Source: Pegea sp. RAD2-039
Lineage: Eukaryota > Chordata > Thaliacea > Salpida > Salpidae
Direction: 5' to 3'
DNA length: 64,000 bases
Assembly: GCA_034620365.1 (NCBI GenBank)
Contig: JAQGEQ010000287.1
Span: forward strand, 744,001-808,000
Shown here: piece by piece, positions 38,501 through 52,496 of the stretch
Position numbering within the stretch: position 1 is the first letter of the stretch
How the letters are laid out: each line of letters begins with the position of its first letter
The notes under the pieces: model-generated
The model's database searches: none
Told to the model about the DNA's origin: nothing
What the model saw: the letters and a program-made list of their open reading frames with translations, nothing else
Program-made: the position numbers and the translations under genes

Positions 38501-41500
38501 AAAAAATAAATGAACTTAAAGTCATTGAAAAAATGTAATTATTTACTTGTAATCACTGAAATACTAGAACTCCATCCTCCTGTGCGATTAAATGAAGAAG
38601 AAGCTTGAACCTTGATTGAATATTTTGTTCCAGATTTGAGCTCATCAACTTGAACTTGATTTGTGTCTACAAGACGTTCGTCTTGTACAATTTCATTTTC
38701 ATCATCTCGACTTTGAATCATGATTTTGTATGTGGAAGCACCTAATAAATAAAAACTAATGAAATGCAAAATGTAGAATCAAACCATTACAAACCATTTA
38801 CTACATTCCATCTAAGAAAAATATCATTTGCTTGAATGAAAAAAGCTTTTAGCTTTTCAACTCGTGCTAAACCTAAAGTAAATGTTTTTTAATCAAACTG
38901 AATTCAGATGTTTCTTGCATTGTTGCACCTGTTTGGGTGTATAATATTGGGCTGGTTTGGTTAATTGAATGGTATCTGTTATCATTTTTCACGTGAATTG
39001 AATATACTTTTCCAGGTTTTAGGTTTTTTAGTAACACTTCGGTTTTTCGAATCTTATTTATAATCCAAGTTCTTGTTGTGACGTTGCTAATAATTTCAGA
39101 TAATATCATCTGAAAGCTTTTCACGCCTGGCAAAAGTCAATTTCCAAGTTTGTTTCAAGCCTTACAAATGAAAATGTCAATCAAACCTGGAACTGGTGCC
39201 CATTGTAGCTTTAAAAAGGATTTAGAAAAATCGACAACTTTTGGTTTAGTCGGCGGTGGTGGACCTGGAAATCAAAGGTTCAATTTAAAAAACTAGCAGC
39301 TTGAAAGCAGCTTAAAAAGCAATATTTTTCTCATTTTTAAAGATGAAACGCAATTACGCCTGAAGCCACTTACGTGTCTCCATACTAATCTTATTCGAAG
39401 ACCGGCTTTCCTCTTTGTTAAAGTTTACGGCGTGAACTCTAACTGAATATAAGTTTCCAGGCTCAAAACCACCGATTGTAGTTTGGTTTGTCCCATGTAC
39501 ATAGAAACTTTTTGTGGTATTTCTATTTGTTGTGTTTGTATATTCAGCATCGAACACAAATCGGTAACCCATTGCACCTACACTCAAAACAAATATAGAT
39601 TATCTGTATTTGTTCAGAATCGATAATTATTTGAAATATATTTTTAATTTCAAAATTCAAGTTTTTTTGCCAAAATTTTTGAACTTCTTTTTATGAAAAG
39701 TTAAGATTTCTAGTTATTGGAAACTGACCTTGAACAACAGAACATTCTACCAGGAAAGTTGTTGAGTTTTCGGAATTAATTTTTAGGCTTCGTGGCGGAA
39801 GTGGGACTGAAAAAATGCGGTAAATGTTAAATAAAGAAATTAGGATAGAAGCTGTCATCAATTACTTGTTTGAAAACCGAAATTTTCAGCATGATCTGTA
39901 TTTAGTTCCGATCTTACACCCATTGGAAAAATTGAAATAGAATAGATTCCTCCAGGCGTGAGTCTATTTAATTTCAGTTTTGTTTCTTTTGTTTTATATT
40001 GAGCAACATTCTTTCCATGAGTTGAAACCAAAACAAGGTAGATGAAAACTCCTATACATGTTTTTGTGAAATGATTGGAATATTTAAAAATAAATCAAAA
40101 AGTTACCTTCTTTTGGCTCCCACTCAATTCGTGCGCTGTACTCCGATAGTTCTTTAACATACGCGTTTAACTCTGAATCAGGTACTAAAATAAAAACAAA
40201 ATTACAAACAAGATACCAAGCTACTTCTCCAACTTACACGTTGTTACCCACACTGGTTCACTAAACTTGCTAGACCTTCCCATACTTCCAATTGATCTTA
40301 TTTTAAACACAAAAGGACTGGCAGGCTGAAGATCATTCATTTCAAGCACTGGTTCGGTTGTATTAGTAAGGATTTTGAAGTCTTCTGTAACAGGATCGCC
40401 CCTAAAAACTTCTTCATATATCTCATAGCTAACCACATAAGAACGTAGGTACAGCTCGTAACCAACAGCTCCTAATAAGCAGTTTCTTGAAGTTTGTTTT
40501 GTATTATTTTATTGATTTGATAATTACCAAAAACTTTTTCCCACTCTAACTTGATATTTGTTGTTGTGGACGAAGTTTTTATACTTCGCGGAGCTTCTGG
40601 AGCTTTATAGAAATAAAATTAACAAAATGATTGAAAATTAAATAAAAAAAATTATTTGGATATTTTAAAAATGTGAAATTCTTACTTGTGGCAACACGAA
40701 TAGGAAACGACCTTCCGATTGATTCTTTACCAAATTCACCGAGAGATTTAACATCAAGCTCATAAAGAGATCCTGGCTGAAGTTTGGAAAAGTTTGCTTT
40801 TAATAAACCAGTGAAGTCAACAAATGGGACGCCAAGTCCGTCTCCGAAGACTTTTCTGACTGATACTTTATAGTTGACTGCATCTGTTGACGATCCGTTG
40901 TTAATCTAAGCAGCTGGGAGAAATATTTCCCTACTTTCCATTCGCCCCCAGTTGATCCTAATGCTGGTTTCTGTTGCCTCTATAACTCGAATTATCTTAG
41001 GATTCTCAGGAGCTATAAAAGAGTTGTAGATATTAACTTTGTCACTGAAAATAGCAGCTCAAATCTATTAATCATAAAAACTCAAGTATAAGTAGAAAGC
41101 TGTCAATTTTGTTTCAAACCTTTCGCAATAAAAACCAGACCGCCAATTTTACTGGAACGATTGTAAAAGTTGATAGATTGACCGCTGACTTCGTATTCAT
41201 TTAGAGGAGATACATTTGTGATGTACAAAAATGTTTCTGTAATATTTTCATAACTTTCTTCTTCTTTAGTCATCTTATTTTTCACAAAAATATTATATCG
41301 AGATGATCCTGTTAAAGTTAGTTCATTAATAAGATGTAGATTTATAATATTAACTATCAGTAATAAATTCATCACCTTTAGTAGCATTCCATACAACTTT
41401 TGTTGCAGTTTGGTTTACTTCTTGAATTTCTAATACAGGTGGCATTGATTCTAAGTAAGAAGAATGCTTTAAAACCAATAGAAAATAAAAATGACTCTAA

Positions 41501-44500
41501 ATCTCATCACTAACCTGTCATAAAAGGAGTAGCATCCAGCTGACCGATTTCTTTCTTCGAAGCATAAATATTACTCAATTTTACGTAATAAATGGTCCCA
41601 GCGGTGAGATTCTTTAATGCAACAGACTGACCCATAGCTACACGCGTTAAAACATCCTGCCAAAAAAACTTTAAGCCACAGAAATTTTGTAAGAATTGAT
41701 TTTCAAACTTTAGGGTCATCAGCTGCTGCAGCAATCACATAATTTCTTCCTCCTTGTAAAAGACGGTCCCATCTAATAACTGCAGTAGACTGGGTGACTT
41801 CAGATTCATTAATTTCAATTTTGGGGGGTTTGATTCCTAAAAAAAAATTAATTATTTTGTGACTAGTTGTTAATTTGTTTTTAATCTATGAGTTTATTAA
41901 ATCTAAATCGATAAGCAATCAAAGTATTTAAAGTCAACACTTTTGCACCTATTATTATTATTATTATTATTATGCCTAAAATAAATATAAGAAAAATTTA
42001 TGATTTGTAAAAGTGCAATTTATAGTAAGTTTTCAAATATAATTATGAAAATTAAAAATACTTAGAGATACTTTGAACATACATAAATCTAGTCGAGTTT
42101 TGATTGATAAATTTATATAATTAAAAGATATAGTTCACCTGTTGTTAATAATAAAGCTGCTTCTGGACCTGGCTTCTTATTGGAGTCTAATGGCGAAACA
42201 TAAATAAAGTATTCTTGTGCAGGTTTAAGACCATCGAAAGTAACGCTTGAAGAGGAAGCGTTTAATAACTGTGTCCGCCTCTGCCGAATTCCTCTCTGTT
42301 TCAACTGTAGATACATTTTAAGTTTTTGTTATAACAGCTGCACAAATAATTTAACTATCATAATTGAAGCGCTGTAGCCACTTCAAACACTTCTTCATCT
42401 TTTGCAAAATTTAATAGATTTTTAAATAAAGATTAAACCACTTTTTATCGAAGTTTATTTATATATAACATCAATTATTTAATGCAATTCAAACCAACAA
42501 ATTACCTACTTATTAAAATATTTAGATGATTACTTAACAACCTCAATAAGCTAAAATTTAATTTAACTTTCAAACTGACCATTGCTCGATAACCCTTTGC
42601 ATGAGGCTGAAGTTTCCAGGTTACACTGATTGATTTGTGAGTGATCTTTTCTTTTTTTAGACGAGGCGCAGCAAGTGCTGAATGTATTACCGTATTAAAA
42701 AATGGAAATTAAAATGACTTTTTTGAGATTATGAAGATGCTGGTTACAACTTGTTTACAGTGATTTTAAGTCTATAAGCTGTTTGATACCACAATGATAT
42801 ATAAAACAGTTAAGGTTATCCACTACATTAGCTACGTAAGTCACTCTAAGTATTAAGGTTTATTTATGGTGTTTAAAAGGTAATGATAAAAGCAAAACTT
42901 TAGTGTTTTAGTTTAAAGTTTTTCAACTTACGTGGTTCGCAAACAACTTGAATCGTAGAACGAAGTTTATTTTTTAAATCAGAGTATCTCCTAGTGAACA
43001 TTGTGTGTTTTGATGTAGGCTCCGAAGATATAGCAAGAATTTGTGGTACTCGATAATCTAAAAAAAAGAATCAATAAGAAATAATTTGGGGTTTTTTTAT
43101 GTAAAATTTATTTACACTTGACGGCAATCAACACCAGACGACATTGTGTTTTCATGTTATCTGCAATTGTCTCGTATTCACCCTTAAATGGAAAACCGGT
43201 GATTAAGACACAAACTGCCGGAACAGATCGTTTTCCTAGATACAATAAAACAACTTTCTTTAACTCATAGGTTAAATAGATATACAATTAAGTGTGACGT
43301 AATCATGTTTTGCAAAACGTGATTATTTGTTCAAGAAAATTAGAAAAATCGAAAACATTTTGTTTGAAGAAGATGAACTAGGTATACAAAAGTATTTTGA
43401 ACAATTGAAACTTTTTATAGTTTGAAATATATTTTTTTATTGTCTACTCATCTTATTTTTATTCAAAAAATCAATAAATTATAATGAAAGTTTTGTTTTA
43501 GATTTACAGATGTTTGACAATAAACAGGAAACTAATTTGGATTTATTAAAACGTAATTTTAAGATCATCATAATACCGAATCCTGATGTGAAGAAGTTGT
43601 CGATGGCATACTGCATAAATTTTTGTGACCACATCCCAAATGAATCTTGATTTTTAATGCTGCTAATTGCATTCTTGGCCGATTGGAGACTTTGTGGTTC
43701 TGCTAGGGTTTGATAAGTATCAACGTATTTACCATAACTGCAAAATAATAGTGATTTGACATAATAAACCATATTAAAATTTGTTTTATAGATATTGTGT
43801 AATACTACGCCAGAATTTGTATTCTAAACGCTTTAGGGTAAATTTTAAACTCAAGGAAACTTCTACAAAAAATCCGGTGTTTTGAAATAGAATCATTTTA
43901 TTTCTACATATCGTTAGCAGTTTCATAGCATAAACAACCTTCATAATATTTTTACATAAATTAATCTATCATCTACTTGTATGAGATTAATAGGAAGTAT
44001 TGTTTTATATTAATTCATCTTTTTTGGCAGATATACGAAATAAAAGCAATTTTTAAAGAAAAACAAAAAAGAATTTTTAAAGAAAGGCTAAATAAGAATT
44101 TTAGGAATGAAATTCCAAAATATTTTATTATTGCTGATTTATCATTAAAATTAAACCTTCAAAAACTTAAATTATTTGAAACGTAGTTTCGAACACATAA
44201 GTTGAAAATAATTTGTATGAGTAATGTTGTAGTTTTAATCACACTATAATGCTTTTGCAATATTCTGTAATTTTCTTGTAGAATTCTTTATTTATTCATT
44301 TTTCAATTTATTTTTGAAAGCATGAAGCAACTAAAAATCATATATTTTTTTATAGGCCCTGTTAATAAAGAATAATTTGATATAAGCCTCTTAGAGTATG
44401 CATTAGTATCTTTATCTTATTTTGTATCATCAAAAATAGATTTTGTGGCTTAGTCTGAAATAATTTTACCTGCCATTGGTAAAAAAACCTGCCAATAAGT

Positions 44501-46091
44501 ATTTTCAAATAATATCAACTGTAAATAGGGCTGTAATACATATTTAAGTTTTTAATAAATTAAATGTTAACTTAATTTGAATTTTTAAACATACATACAG
44601 AAAAATTACAAACAATTTCAGTTCAAAAAACTGTAAGTTTTTTCAATCAGTTTGCTTCAGGCAAAATAAAGTTTGGTAAAAATTGTGTAAAATTAATTTT
44701 CATTTATAATTTACAACCTGCGCTGGACACATTAAAAAGATTTTTAATATCTTGAAAATTAATTCAATCTTTTTAATTAAATACTTGAGGGTTGAACGTT
44801 TTTAGAAAACAGCGGTTTCGGATTATTATAATCTTATTATCGGAAATCTTTTCAGTTAAATCTGAATTTTCTGTAAAAATATTTCGAACAGAATTTATAT
44901 ATTTGCATTATATAAACTCACATTTTATGTTGAATGTTATGTTATGTGCATAGTTTGTTTTATCTTTTTATATAAATATAGGGAACAGTAACTTCTATCT
45001 TTTTTTAAATTAGTGTTTCATATAAAAAAATCTAACATTTGTGATTTATCAAAATGAAAATATAAATTGTTAAAATAGTTAAAGTCATTAAGACGTTTAG
45101 TAATGTCAAGATTTGGTTTCACTTAACTTTTATTAGTTTAATCTTAAAATTATGACAAGCGTTTCAGAATACTTTACATTTTTAAATTTCTAGATAATAA
45201 AACATTTTAATTTCAAAAATATTTAACAAAATTTGATAAACACTTGAATAAAGATTTGCATTTGTTTTTTCTCATGCGTAGAATGTTATACATATAGATA
45301 TGCTTTAGGGCTTAAGTGTATGATTTATACTTGCTTAAGTAAAACGATATGTTTAGTAATTCTTTTGTAACGGTCTCAGAGGTATATAGATTCAACCGTT
45401 TAGTATAGATATGTAGAAAAAGGTTTTTTGATGGATATAATCTTTTTTGTCACAAAAAGACAAATTTAGGATTTATTACTCGAAATTAAGAAATATTTTA
45501 CAACTGATCGCCTTAAACTTTATTAAAAAAATTTTAAGTTCAGAAAGAAAATAAAATTCTTTTGTATTTCTACAGCGAAGTTCTAATATTAACTATCAAG
45601 TATGTACTTATCTTACCTCGATACTGACACATGAGTTCCGTGTTCGTTTATGCTGAATTTATCAACCAAACCAGTAAGAAACTCTTTTACATATGAAATG
45701 TCTTCCTCCGAAACAAAAGTTGCAGCTTCTACCATCAGATAAAGATCTAACTTTTCTGCTCCACAGTTTACTAAAATACAATTTTTATTGAATACAGACT
45801 TTTATTTTAATTTCAATAAACTCTGAGAAACAAGTCCTTGGCAATTCAAATTTTATTTTTAAATTGTGTTTAATGTTTATTTCTCAACACATAAAGATAA
45901 TTTTTTTGAAACTTGTTCAAGATTGTTATTACATCTTATTATAATAAAAGTTTCAATGTCTAACTTAATATGTAATTTTTACAGTTATGAATAATCTTAC
46001 TGGTTTTAGGTTTCTTTCGATTTCTTCTTGCAGAAACAGAAGAAAATGAAACCAAGATGACAAGAATAGCTACAACAACCTCCCTATGCAT
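25049..46091 (-). CDS. Large secreted protein: signal peptide, vWA domain, 28 FN3 domains
   Basis: Probably an extracellular-matrix adhesion protein of about 2,700 residues. I joined 56 exons. Exons 1-5 (signal peptide and vWA): 46091-46001, 45770-45617, 43737-43577, 43235-43116, 43057-42932. The next 49 exons (42677 down to 26315) encode the FN3 domains. The last two are 26185-26114 and 25233-25049 (stop TAA). Nearly all FN3 introns are phase 1 and cut each domain between strands C and C', so exons carry half-domains. No transmembrane helix, GPI signal or collagen repeat was found; the tail holds two cysteines (SCNMQC) and is acidic. Collagens XII/XIV and some related proteins combine vWA with FN3, but this one lacks collagen. 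The assignment as one gene rests on unbroken frame and phase; it could be two genes if a promoter lies in a long intron. Confidence 0.88.
27085..27093 (-). other. RGD tripeptide in the FG loop of FN3 domain 26
   Basis: The long exon reads SLQSIGPRGDKSIKNS, with RGD in the same place as in domain 16. The four long exons between them carry QGD (three) or KGD (one). Confidence 0.8.
28870..29136 (-). repeat. Near-identical FN3 exon, copy A
   Basis: This 267-bp exon (second half of domain 22, first half of 23) differs from the exon at 29965-30231 at only two positions that I can find: one changes Lys to Glu in the TRY(K/E)VTVQ segment, the other is silent. The bases at the exon edges (AAACC and CTAAAAATA) match, but the introns beyond are unrelated. 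Confidence 0.95.
29965..30231 (-). repeat. Near-identical FN3 exon, copy B
   Basis: Partner of 28870-29136, offset 1,095 bp. It carries the second half of domain 20 and the first half of domain 21. A third long exon, 30879-31145, is clearly related but much more diverged, which dates the sharing between A and B as recent. Confidence 0.95.
31980..31988 (-). other. RGD tripeptide in the FG loop of FN3 domain 16
   Basis: The long exon reads SLQSVGPRGDVSVDSS. In the FN3 fold the F strand is followed by the FG loop, where fibronectin domain 10 carries its integrin-binding RGD. The position here is equivalent by eye. Confidence 0.8.
32659..42677 (-). other. FN3 gene, FN3 domains 1-15
   Basis: Half-domain exons (upper bound first): 42677-42580, 42304-42139, 41836-41709, 41656-41515, 41450-41376, 41308-41120, 41012-40935, 40883-40686, 40602-40528, 40471-40238, 40184-40107, 40051-39866, 39806-39729, 39577-39374, 39264-39187, 39126-38929, 38872-38795, 38741-38547, 37578-37501, 36538-36362, 36105-36028, 35890-35696, 35449-35375, 35298-35032, 34960-34778, 33476-33399, 33287-33105, 32987-32910, 32853-32659. 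Each first half has the FN3 tryptophan (for example LEWEKV, FLIEWKPA); each second half has the L-PG-Y motif (LQPGSLYELDV, LEPGTEYKFEL). These domains are diverged from each other and mostly lack the two-domain exon pattern, except the fused exon 35298-35032 joining domains 12 and 13. Introns of 0.9-1.3 kb at about 33.5-34.8, 36.5-37.5 and 37.6-38.5 kb show nothing else coding. Confidence 0.85.
41951..41973. repeat. (ATT)n microsatellite in an FN3-gene intron
   Basis: About eight uninterrupted ATT units within the intron between FN3 domain 1 and 2 exons. It is probably length-variable. Confidence 0.95.
42932..46091 (-). other. FN3 gene, exons 1-5: signal peptide and vWA domain
   Basis: Translation starts MHREVVVAILVILVSF, a hydrophobic signal peptide ending near VSARRNRKK. 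A von Willebrand A domain follows: first strand KLDLYLMVEAATF, helix DISYVKEFLTGLVDKF, strand GTHVSVSRYGKYV, a central strand KRSVPAVCVLITGF, then LVLIAVKYYRVPQILAI and the closing QVVCEP. The usual DxSxS metal-ion site is absent: the strand reads DLYLMVEAA, so metal-dependent ligand binding is doubtful. The cysteine pair NCG at the start and VCEP at the end fits the disulphide that closes many vWA domains. Intron 2 is about 1.9 kb. Confidence 0.85.
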
Positions 46092-49000
46092 CTCAAGGAA
46101 TTTTTAAATGCTGAAAAAATTTTTAAAAACTCAAAAACTATTTTGATTAATTACTAGGTGGTTAAATCAATTACACGAAATTAAAGTAAAAATTTTAATA
46201 AGTCATTGATATTTTACAAGAAATACTTTTAATCTAATTTAAAATTCGTTTTAATTAAAATAAGTTTACTTTATATGGAAAAGTATTTTATATAAAAATA
46301 TTATGAGATTAAAATCACTGTTTACAAAAATACAATTTATTAAATAGATACAAATGATTAATGAACAAGGGTTAGTAATCGCTGTTGTGACTTCACAAAA
46401 AAAACATCCAAGTTTTATTTTTATTAATTTAAAATTCATTATTTTTTAAATTTAATATTTTAACTACAAATTACTCAGAATAAGTTAAATTTTACAACAT
46501 AAGTTTGTCATAATTTTTTTTACATTATGTTTTTTACAATTTGATCTAGAAGATTATTTTTTAAAAGTTGAAAACCGGTTCATTAGTAAAAGTTTGATGG
46601 TTAAAAATAAAGAAAGTTTTTAATAAAATTGCGGTGAAGTAATCTTGAACTAACCATCACTAAAAATTTTATGGTATTTGATGTTATGTGATAAATAAGC
46701 TGTAAGTACACAGAAATTACAACTAAATAAAAGTATGAAGACAAATCGTGACAGAGAATTTGTTATGAGTTTTTTTTAAATATAATATGAAATTAATCAG
46801 ATTTTTCCACTAAATCGATGTATTTAGTTACATATTTCTTAGTCTTATTACTTAAATTAATTATTTAGTTTTCATTTTATGTAAGATTATAGCAAGCATT
46901 TATAAAATTTTGAATAAATATCATAAAATAATAGTTATATGTAAATCATAATAAGTTAAGATTTATTATCATTTAAGAAATAAAATTCTTATAATATTAC
47001 CAATATTTCACATATTGAACAAGCATAATTAAAACAGTTTAAATTGTTTGATCTAACTTTAATAGACGGAACTATTTTCTTAGAAAATGAGATATTCCAA
47101 TAAAAATCTGTTTAGTCTACTTGTCAACGATATATATTTGAAACTTATAAGATAAGTTGTAGAATCTCGGTGATTCCATTTCGGTTGTATGAGAAAAAAC
47201 ATAATTTTTTTAAATAATATTTGTTAAAGTTAGTTCTTTCTATCGTAAATAGATTTGTTAGGTAATAAATCTAAAGCTAAAAGAGAAAAGTAAAACTTAT
47301 AAAGATATTTATTATGTATAAATATATATATAAATCACAAACTAAAACTTTCACAATAAATACTTTCAACTTTCTATAAGGTGAACGATAACTAAAACTC
47401 ATATATTTAGTCTTAGTTTACATTTTCTTTCTGGTAAATGTTTCATTCGACAGTTTTGAATTAGTTCTTCTGATTTCCTATTTATACCAAAAAAATTGTG
47501 AAAAAAGAAAAAGTACACCTTTAGTTTTTCGCTGTTTTGTAGGTCTACTTATTTACATAAACCGATAATAGTCTGCTGCACTCTAGTGGTCGCATCATTG
47601 TTTCATGTTTAAACTAATCACAAACACAACTGGTCGATGCAGAATTTGCAAATTACAAACGTTTTCTGTGTATTCATCAAACATACTGCTTTTACTTCCT
47701 ATCTAAAAATAAGTAAAATCATGAAACGTTTTTCATGTCATGACAAATTCAGTTTTCGTGTTAAGAATGATTTAATTTCTCAGATTAATAAGATTATTGT
47801 GCTCTGTTTTGAAATCTGAGGTGTGAATTGTTATTTATGTCCTTATGAAACACATTTGTTGGTCAGTGATTTTGTAAAATAAATAAGTTCATTAGCAAAT
47901 AGGGGTTCAATTACTGACCGGTGAATCGTTAAAAGGCATAAACTTTCAATCAACCCAAATGTACTGCTGCAAAATTTGTTTTTACTGTAAAAGTCAAACC
48001 TTAGATAGCCAACAAATTACAACCTATCTTGCACGATAGGCTTTCGTGTAAATGAAATTAACAAAATAGATTATGTGTTTAAGCTTTGCCATTTTAATTA
48101 AAAAATATTCTATGTGCTGAAAATAGCTGATGAGATCAATTAGTTTCCTTTTCATCTAGTAGATTAAATAGAGTTCAAATAAATAACGACTTCAGCTTTT
48201 TTATCAACAACTAATACAAATGTTAGTGGATGTAAAACATTGGTTACATTCTAAATCAAGAAGCAGTTAACTTGCAGCCTAAAATACTCTTAATTTAATA
48301 TCAACTTAATTTTACTTTTAAATACTTAATCTTTTGTTAAAATTTTGTTGTGTTGTATCTACATGTTTTTTGAACAATTATTAAAAATGTTTAAGTTAGC
48401 ATGAATGTTTCTGAATGAACTTTTCATCAAAACATCAAAAGCAACTTATATGACCTTAGAAATTTAATTTGTAATCAAACAAACAAAAAACATTTATTTA
48501 AATGACAATTTAGACAATGATAATGATTTCCTTTAGAAGTAACTATTGCCAAAGATGACTAAAAGTTCAGATAAACTCAATGAATCTAAAAAACTGAACA
48601 AGTGCTGTATGGAGAAGATTAAGTAAAAACCAATTATAGATCTTTTTAAAGTTTGTAATGCTTCCTAATTCGTATGTGCTAAAAATATGTTAATGGAATT
48701 AAACTTGGAGAAATTAAGTTAATTATGAAACATTTTGAAGTTCTTAATATTTTTGGCGAATTTACAAGCAACTATCTAATGTTAAATTTTTCCTTTGATT
48801 TTTGATTGAAATGATACATGGAAGTATAACTTGCTGCCAAATATATTAGGGAAGTTTAAAGTTAAATTGGAAGTAGAAACGATTATTTTGAATCTTTTAT
48901 ACAGTTTTAAGCTCTTTGCAGATTACTGGTTCAAAAAATATTTACAATTAGAGTTTCAATGTTAACATGATACTACAAGTCAATTTAATTAACCAGATAA

Positions 49001-52000
49001 AACATAATTTATATTTAATTTGTTCATCATTCAGGTACATTAGTAAGATGGAAAATAAAGATACATTTATCAACATAACTTATTTTTAGGCCTGGATTTA
49101 TTTCAATTTGTTTTGATACTTTTAAGAATATAGGCCAATTTTCAAAAGATTGATAATCTTTCTTTGAAGATATGTTTTAATGCATGTAATGAATATCATT
49201 TCAAAGTGAAATATCAACATTTTATTAATTGATTTTACTATAAATATTACAGGTAGGGTATGCAATTTCAGATAGTAGTGGTATAGAACTGATATTGGAT
49301 AATATTCTTCGTTAATTAAAAACAAAGTTTTCATTCATAATAACTTGCTCTACGGACATCTGTTTGAGAAATTATGTATTTGTTTAAAACGATAAAAGAT
49401 CGTTTAGTTAATGTATGATGTATTCAGCAAAAATACATGGTTGTAAAAAATTTGGATTCAAATCACGATTGGTTGCCAAATATCAATTCTAAGAATAAAA
49501 GATGTTCATGAATGTCGTAAGATGAATTTTTGGACATTTGTCAATTACTGATTTCACATTTACAAGGAATTTGTTGATTATCACCATAAGTCGATAAAAC
49601 ATTCATGCAACAGTTAGATTGTTTTCTGAGAATTGAACAGCTTCCGAATTAAGTATCGATTGTACGTCTTAGTTTTGATGAATTAACTTCTAAGCTATCC
49701 AAAGTGTGTACATTTTCTAAAGAAAAATTCATCAACCAGCGTTTTCAATCAAAAGTTATCTTGGAACAGAACAGAATGATTAGAAGTTCCTGCACAGCTT
49801 TGGAAATTGTTGGCACTAGTTTTTATCTGTTCAACAACTCTAGTGTAGATAAAACATAAATCAGTTCAGATATTAATTGTTGTTAAGTTTATTTTGGCAC
49901 GCTTATGTAGTAACTCAAAAAACTAACTTGAACTTTATATTTGCAAGTTATTTACTTCCTAAAACGATACAAACCTTTACCAAAAATAGATCATAAGTAA
50001 ATTACACTATAAATTATTTTTACTTTATGCTTTTCGTGGTAAGTTTAAATCTAAATTTAAAATGAATCTTTTGAAGTTTCTAATTATTAAATTTATCCAA
50101 TAATTCAGTCCAATTAGACTTTGTTAACCTGTTCAAAGCTTTAAATTTTCATTTCTTCTGGTTTTTGTCCAAATAGAAATTCTTTCCTTGCCATAAGTTT
50201 TATTTTTGGTATATAACTAAAAATTGGAATAACTTGAAGTTTTATTTTAAACTTCAAGATTAATCTATTTATGATATTTCCAATCAGTAGCAGAAAGTAA
50301 CATATTTTAAGTAAAAAAAAGAGATTTTTGATGAAATATTTTCAAAGTTTTCCAAAGTTTTCCAAAAGTAGCCAATAATAAACATTTTTTATTAATTCAA
50401 TCCAATTGGTAACAGCTGATAAATTAAGTTTTCGATTTCAACTCTATCATTGGTTTTTTCTATTTGAAGTAAAACATTTATTTCTAACATTCTATAAGAT
50501 TGGATTATCCAAAATTCATTTTATTTGAAGTAAAACAGATTCTAAAAAATGAGATAAAACAGTTTATAAGGGTGTGTTACATTATATATTTTATTATCAT
50601 AACATTTCAAAACATGGTTTTCTGACTTTATGTAAAAATTATGTTTATAAATTCTTTTTAAGTTTCAAAATTAACTTAACATTACTTGTTAAGGGTTTAA
50701 TCTAGCAAAAAATATTCGGCTGAACCGATTTTTTTGTTTGTTTTTAATTAGAAAATTTAACATTGCTTCTATAAACATTTTTTTTGCTATCAGTATAATA
50801 CATCATGAAGAAATTTAAAAAAATGTAAGCAAGTAGAGTATGTGCCAACTTGCAGATAAATTTCAAGTTAAAAACTTCTATTATTATCGTTCTTATCATT
50901 AATATTTAATGTTTATTTTTAGACCTTGAATAAATCATCAAGATCAAAATACTATCTGGCATTACGACAAAACATGAACTTCTTATAACATTGCCAGTTT
51001 TTAAATCTTAAGTAAAGTAAATAAGTAATAAATCAGTTTTGGTCAACTATCTCTTTGATTATGATTCCTTCAACTTATACAAATAATTTTGTGAATTGTA
51101 TGCTTAAGTAGATTGTAAGAAACTGTGTGAAAATTACATCTCTTGAAAACTTTACTTTTCATCATATCTCACGATGACCGAACATAAAAAAAATTAAAAG
51201 TCATTATTTTTGTAAATATTTTTTATCTCAGATATGTAAGTAATAATCTCATTCTTAGCAAATATTGTTTCCTTGTACTAAGTTACTAGTCTTAACTTTC
51301 TTCAATTAAACATTAATTTATAAAAATATATTCTTAAGTTAGATGAATATTAGTTAAAAAATATATTCTATATCTTAGTATTTAAGTTAGATAAAATTAA
51401 AAACTCAAAAAAGTAGTTTTTAATAAATAAACTATCAATAACTGCAGCTTACATATTTCATGTAATTTCAGTTTGATGAATCGTTTAAGTAGTTATATTT
51501 AATAGCTAATTTATAGTTTCTACTTTGTTTGCTATATACTATGTTTAATAATATCTGTTGCATTTTTATTCTTAATTATCTGTATAAGATATGGCAATTC
51601 TTTTAAATTGGAATTTTTGTTTTGACTAGTTACAAGTTCTAAATCAAAGTCTAACTGAGTTACAGCTTTGAAAAATATCTCTGTTTCTTTGTTTCTCTAC
51701 ATCATCTCTGTTTCTTTGATGTTTTATTGCTTAGATGAAACGTTTGAGATTTTTGACTATCTTCTTGTAAAAAACATCAATTAGTTTCTTGACTTAAAAT
51801 TAAATTAAAGGTTTATCAGATTCTTACTGTATAAGTTTGACGTAATTGATTTTTTGGGGTCAATTAACTGAATTATTTTTATTCTCTCATACTAAAAGTT
51901 AGAAGATTTTATTTATAGGTAAATTAGTATTTTATTTATTCAAAAAGTAGTATGAACACGTAAAATAATAAACAAATCAGTTTATACAAGAATATTAAGG

Positions 52001-52496
52001 AAAATTTAAATAGTTCAGTTTAGATTTATTTAAGATCTTAAAATGAAAAGATGAATCAACAGTACAAACAGAACAGTTTCAATAAAATCGTAAAATATAG
52101 AAGTTTGTTATTCAAAGCTAACATCAGGAAAAACACAAAACTGAAGAGCCATTTAAAAAAATTAGATATACATTCTTGCAATATATGTTATAAATAAGCA
52201 AAAAATAAATTCGACTTCTTTGGTTATTGCAAACAAGATAAATAAAAACAGTGTTCTAGAGTACTTTCACAGTTGAACCTTCTATTAGTTAAAACAGGTT
52301 TACAAACAAGCAAGGCACAAAGAGTAGAATAAGAAGAAAATAGTTATTGCTGATATAAAAAATATAATTGAAATGATAAACGAGTAATATAAAAGTTAAA
52401 AAATATTAACATCAAATTTAATTTAAATTTAAATACATACATTGAATATCTATAAATGAGTACATATTTTGATTAACAAAATGTCACGACTTTTTA
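46092..52496. other. AT-rich gene-poor stretch upstream of the FN3 gene
   Basis: About 6.4 kb in which no reading frame on either strand resembles a protein. A mildly less AT-biased patch at about 47540-48060 has no recognisable content. The promoter of the FN3 gene should lie near 46.1-46.3 kb, but no core element stands out. Short imperfect doublets occur (for example TATTTGAAGTAAAACA near 50460 and 50520). Confidence 0.55.
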
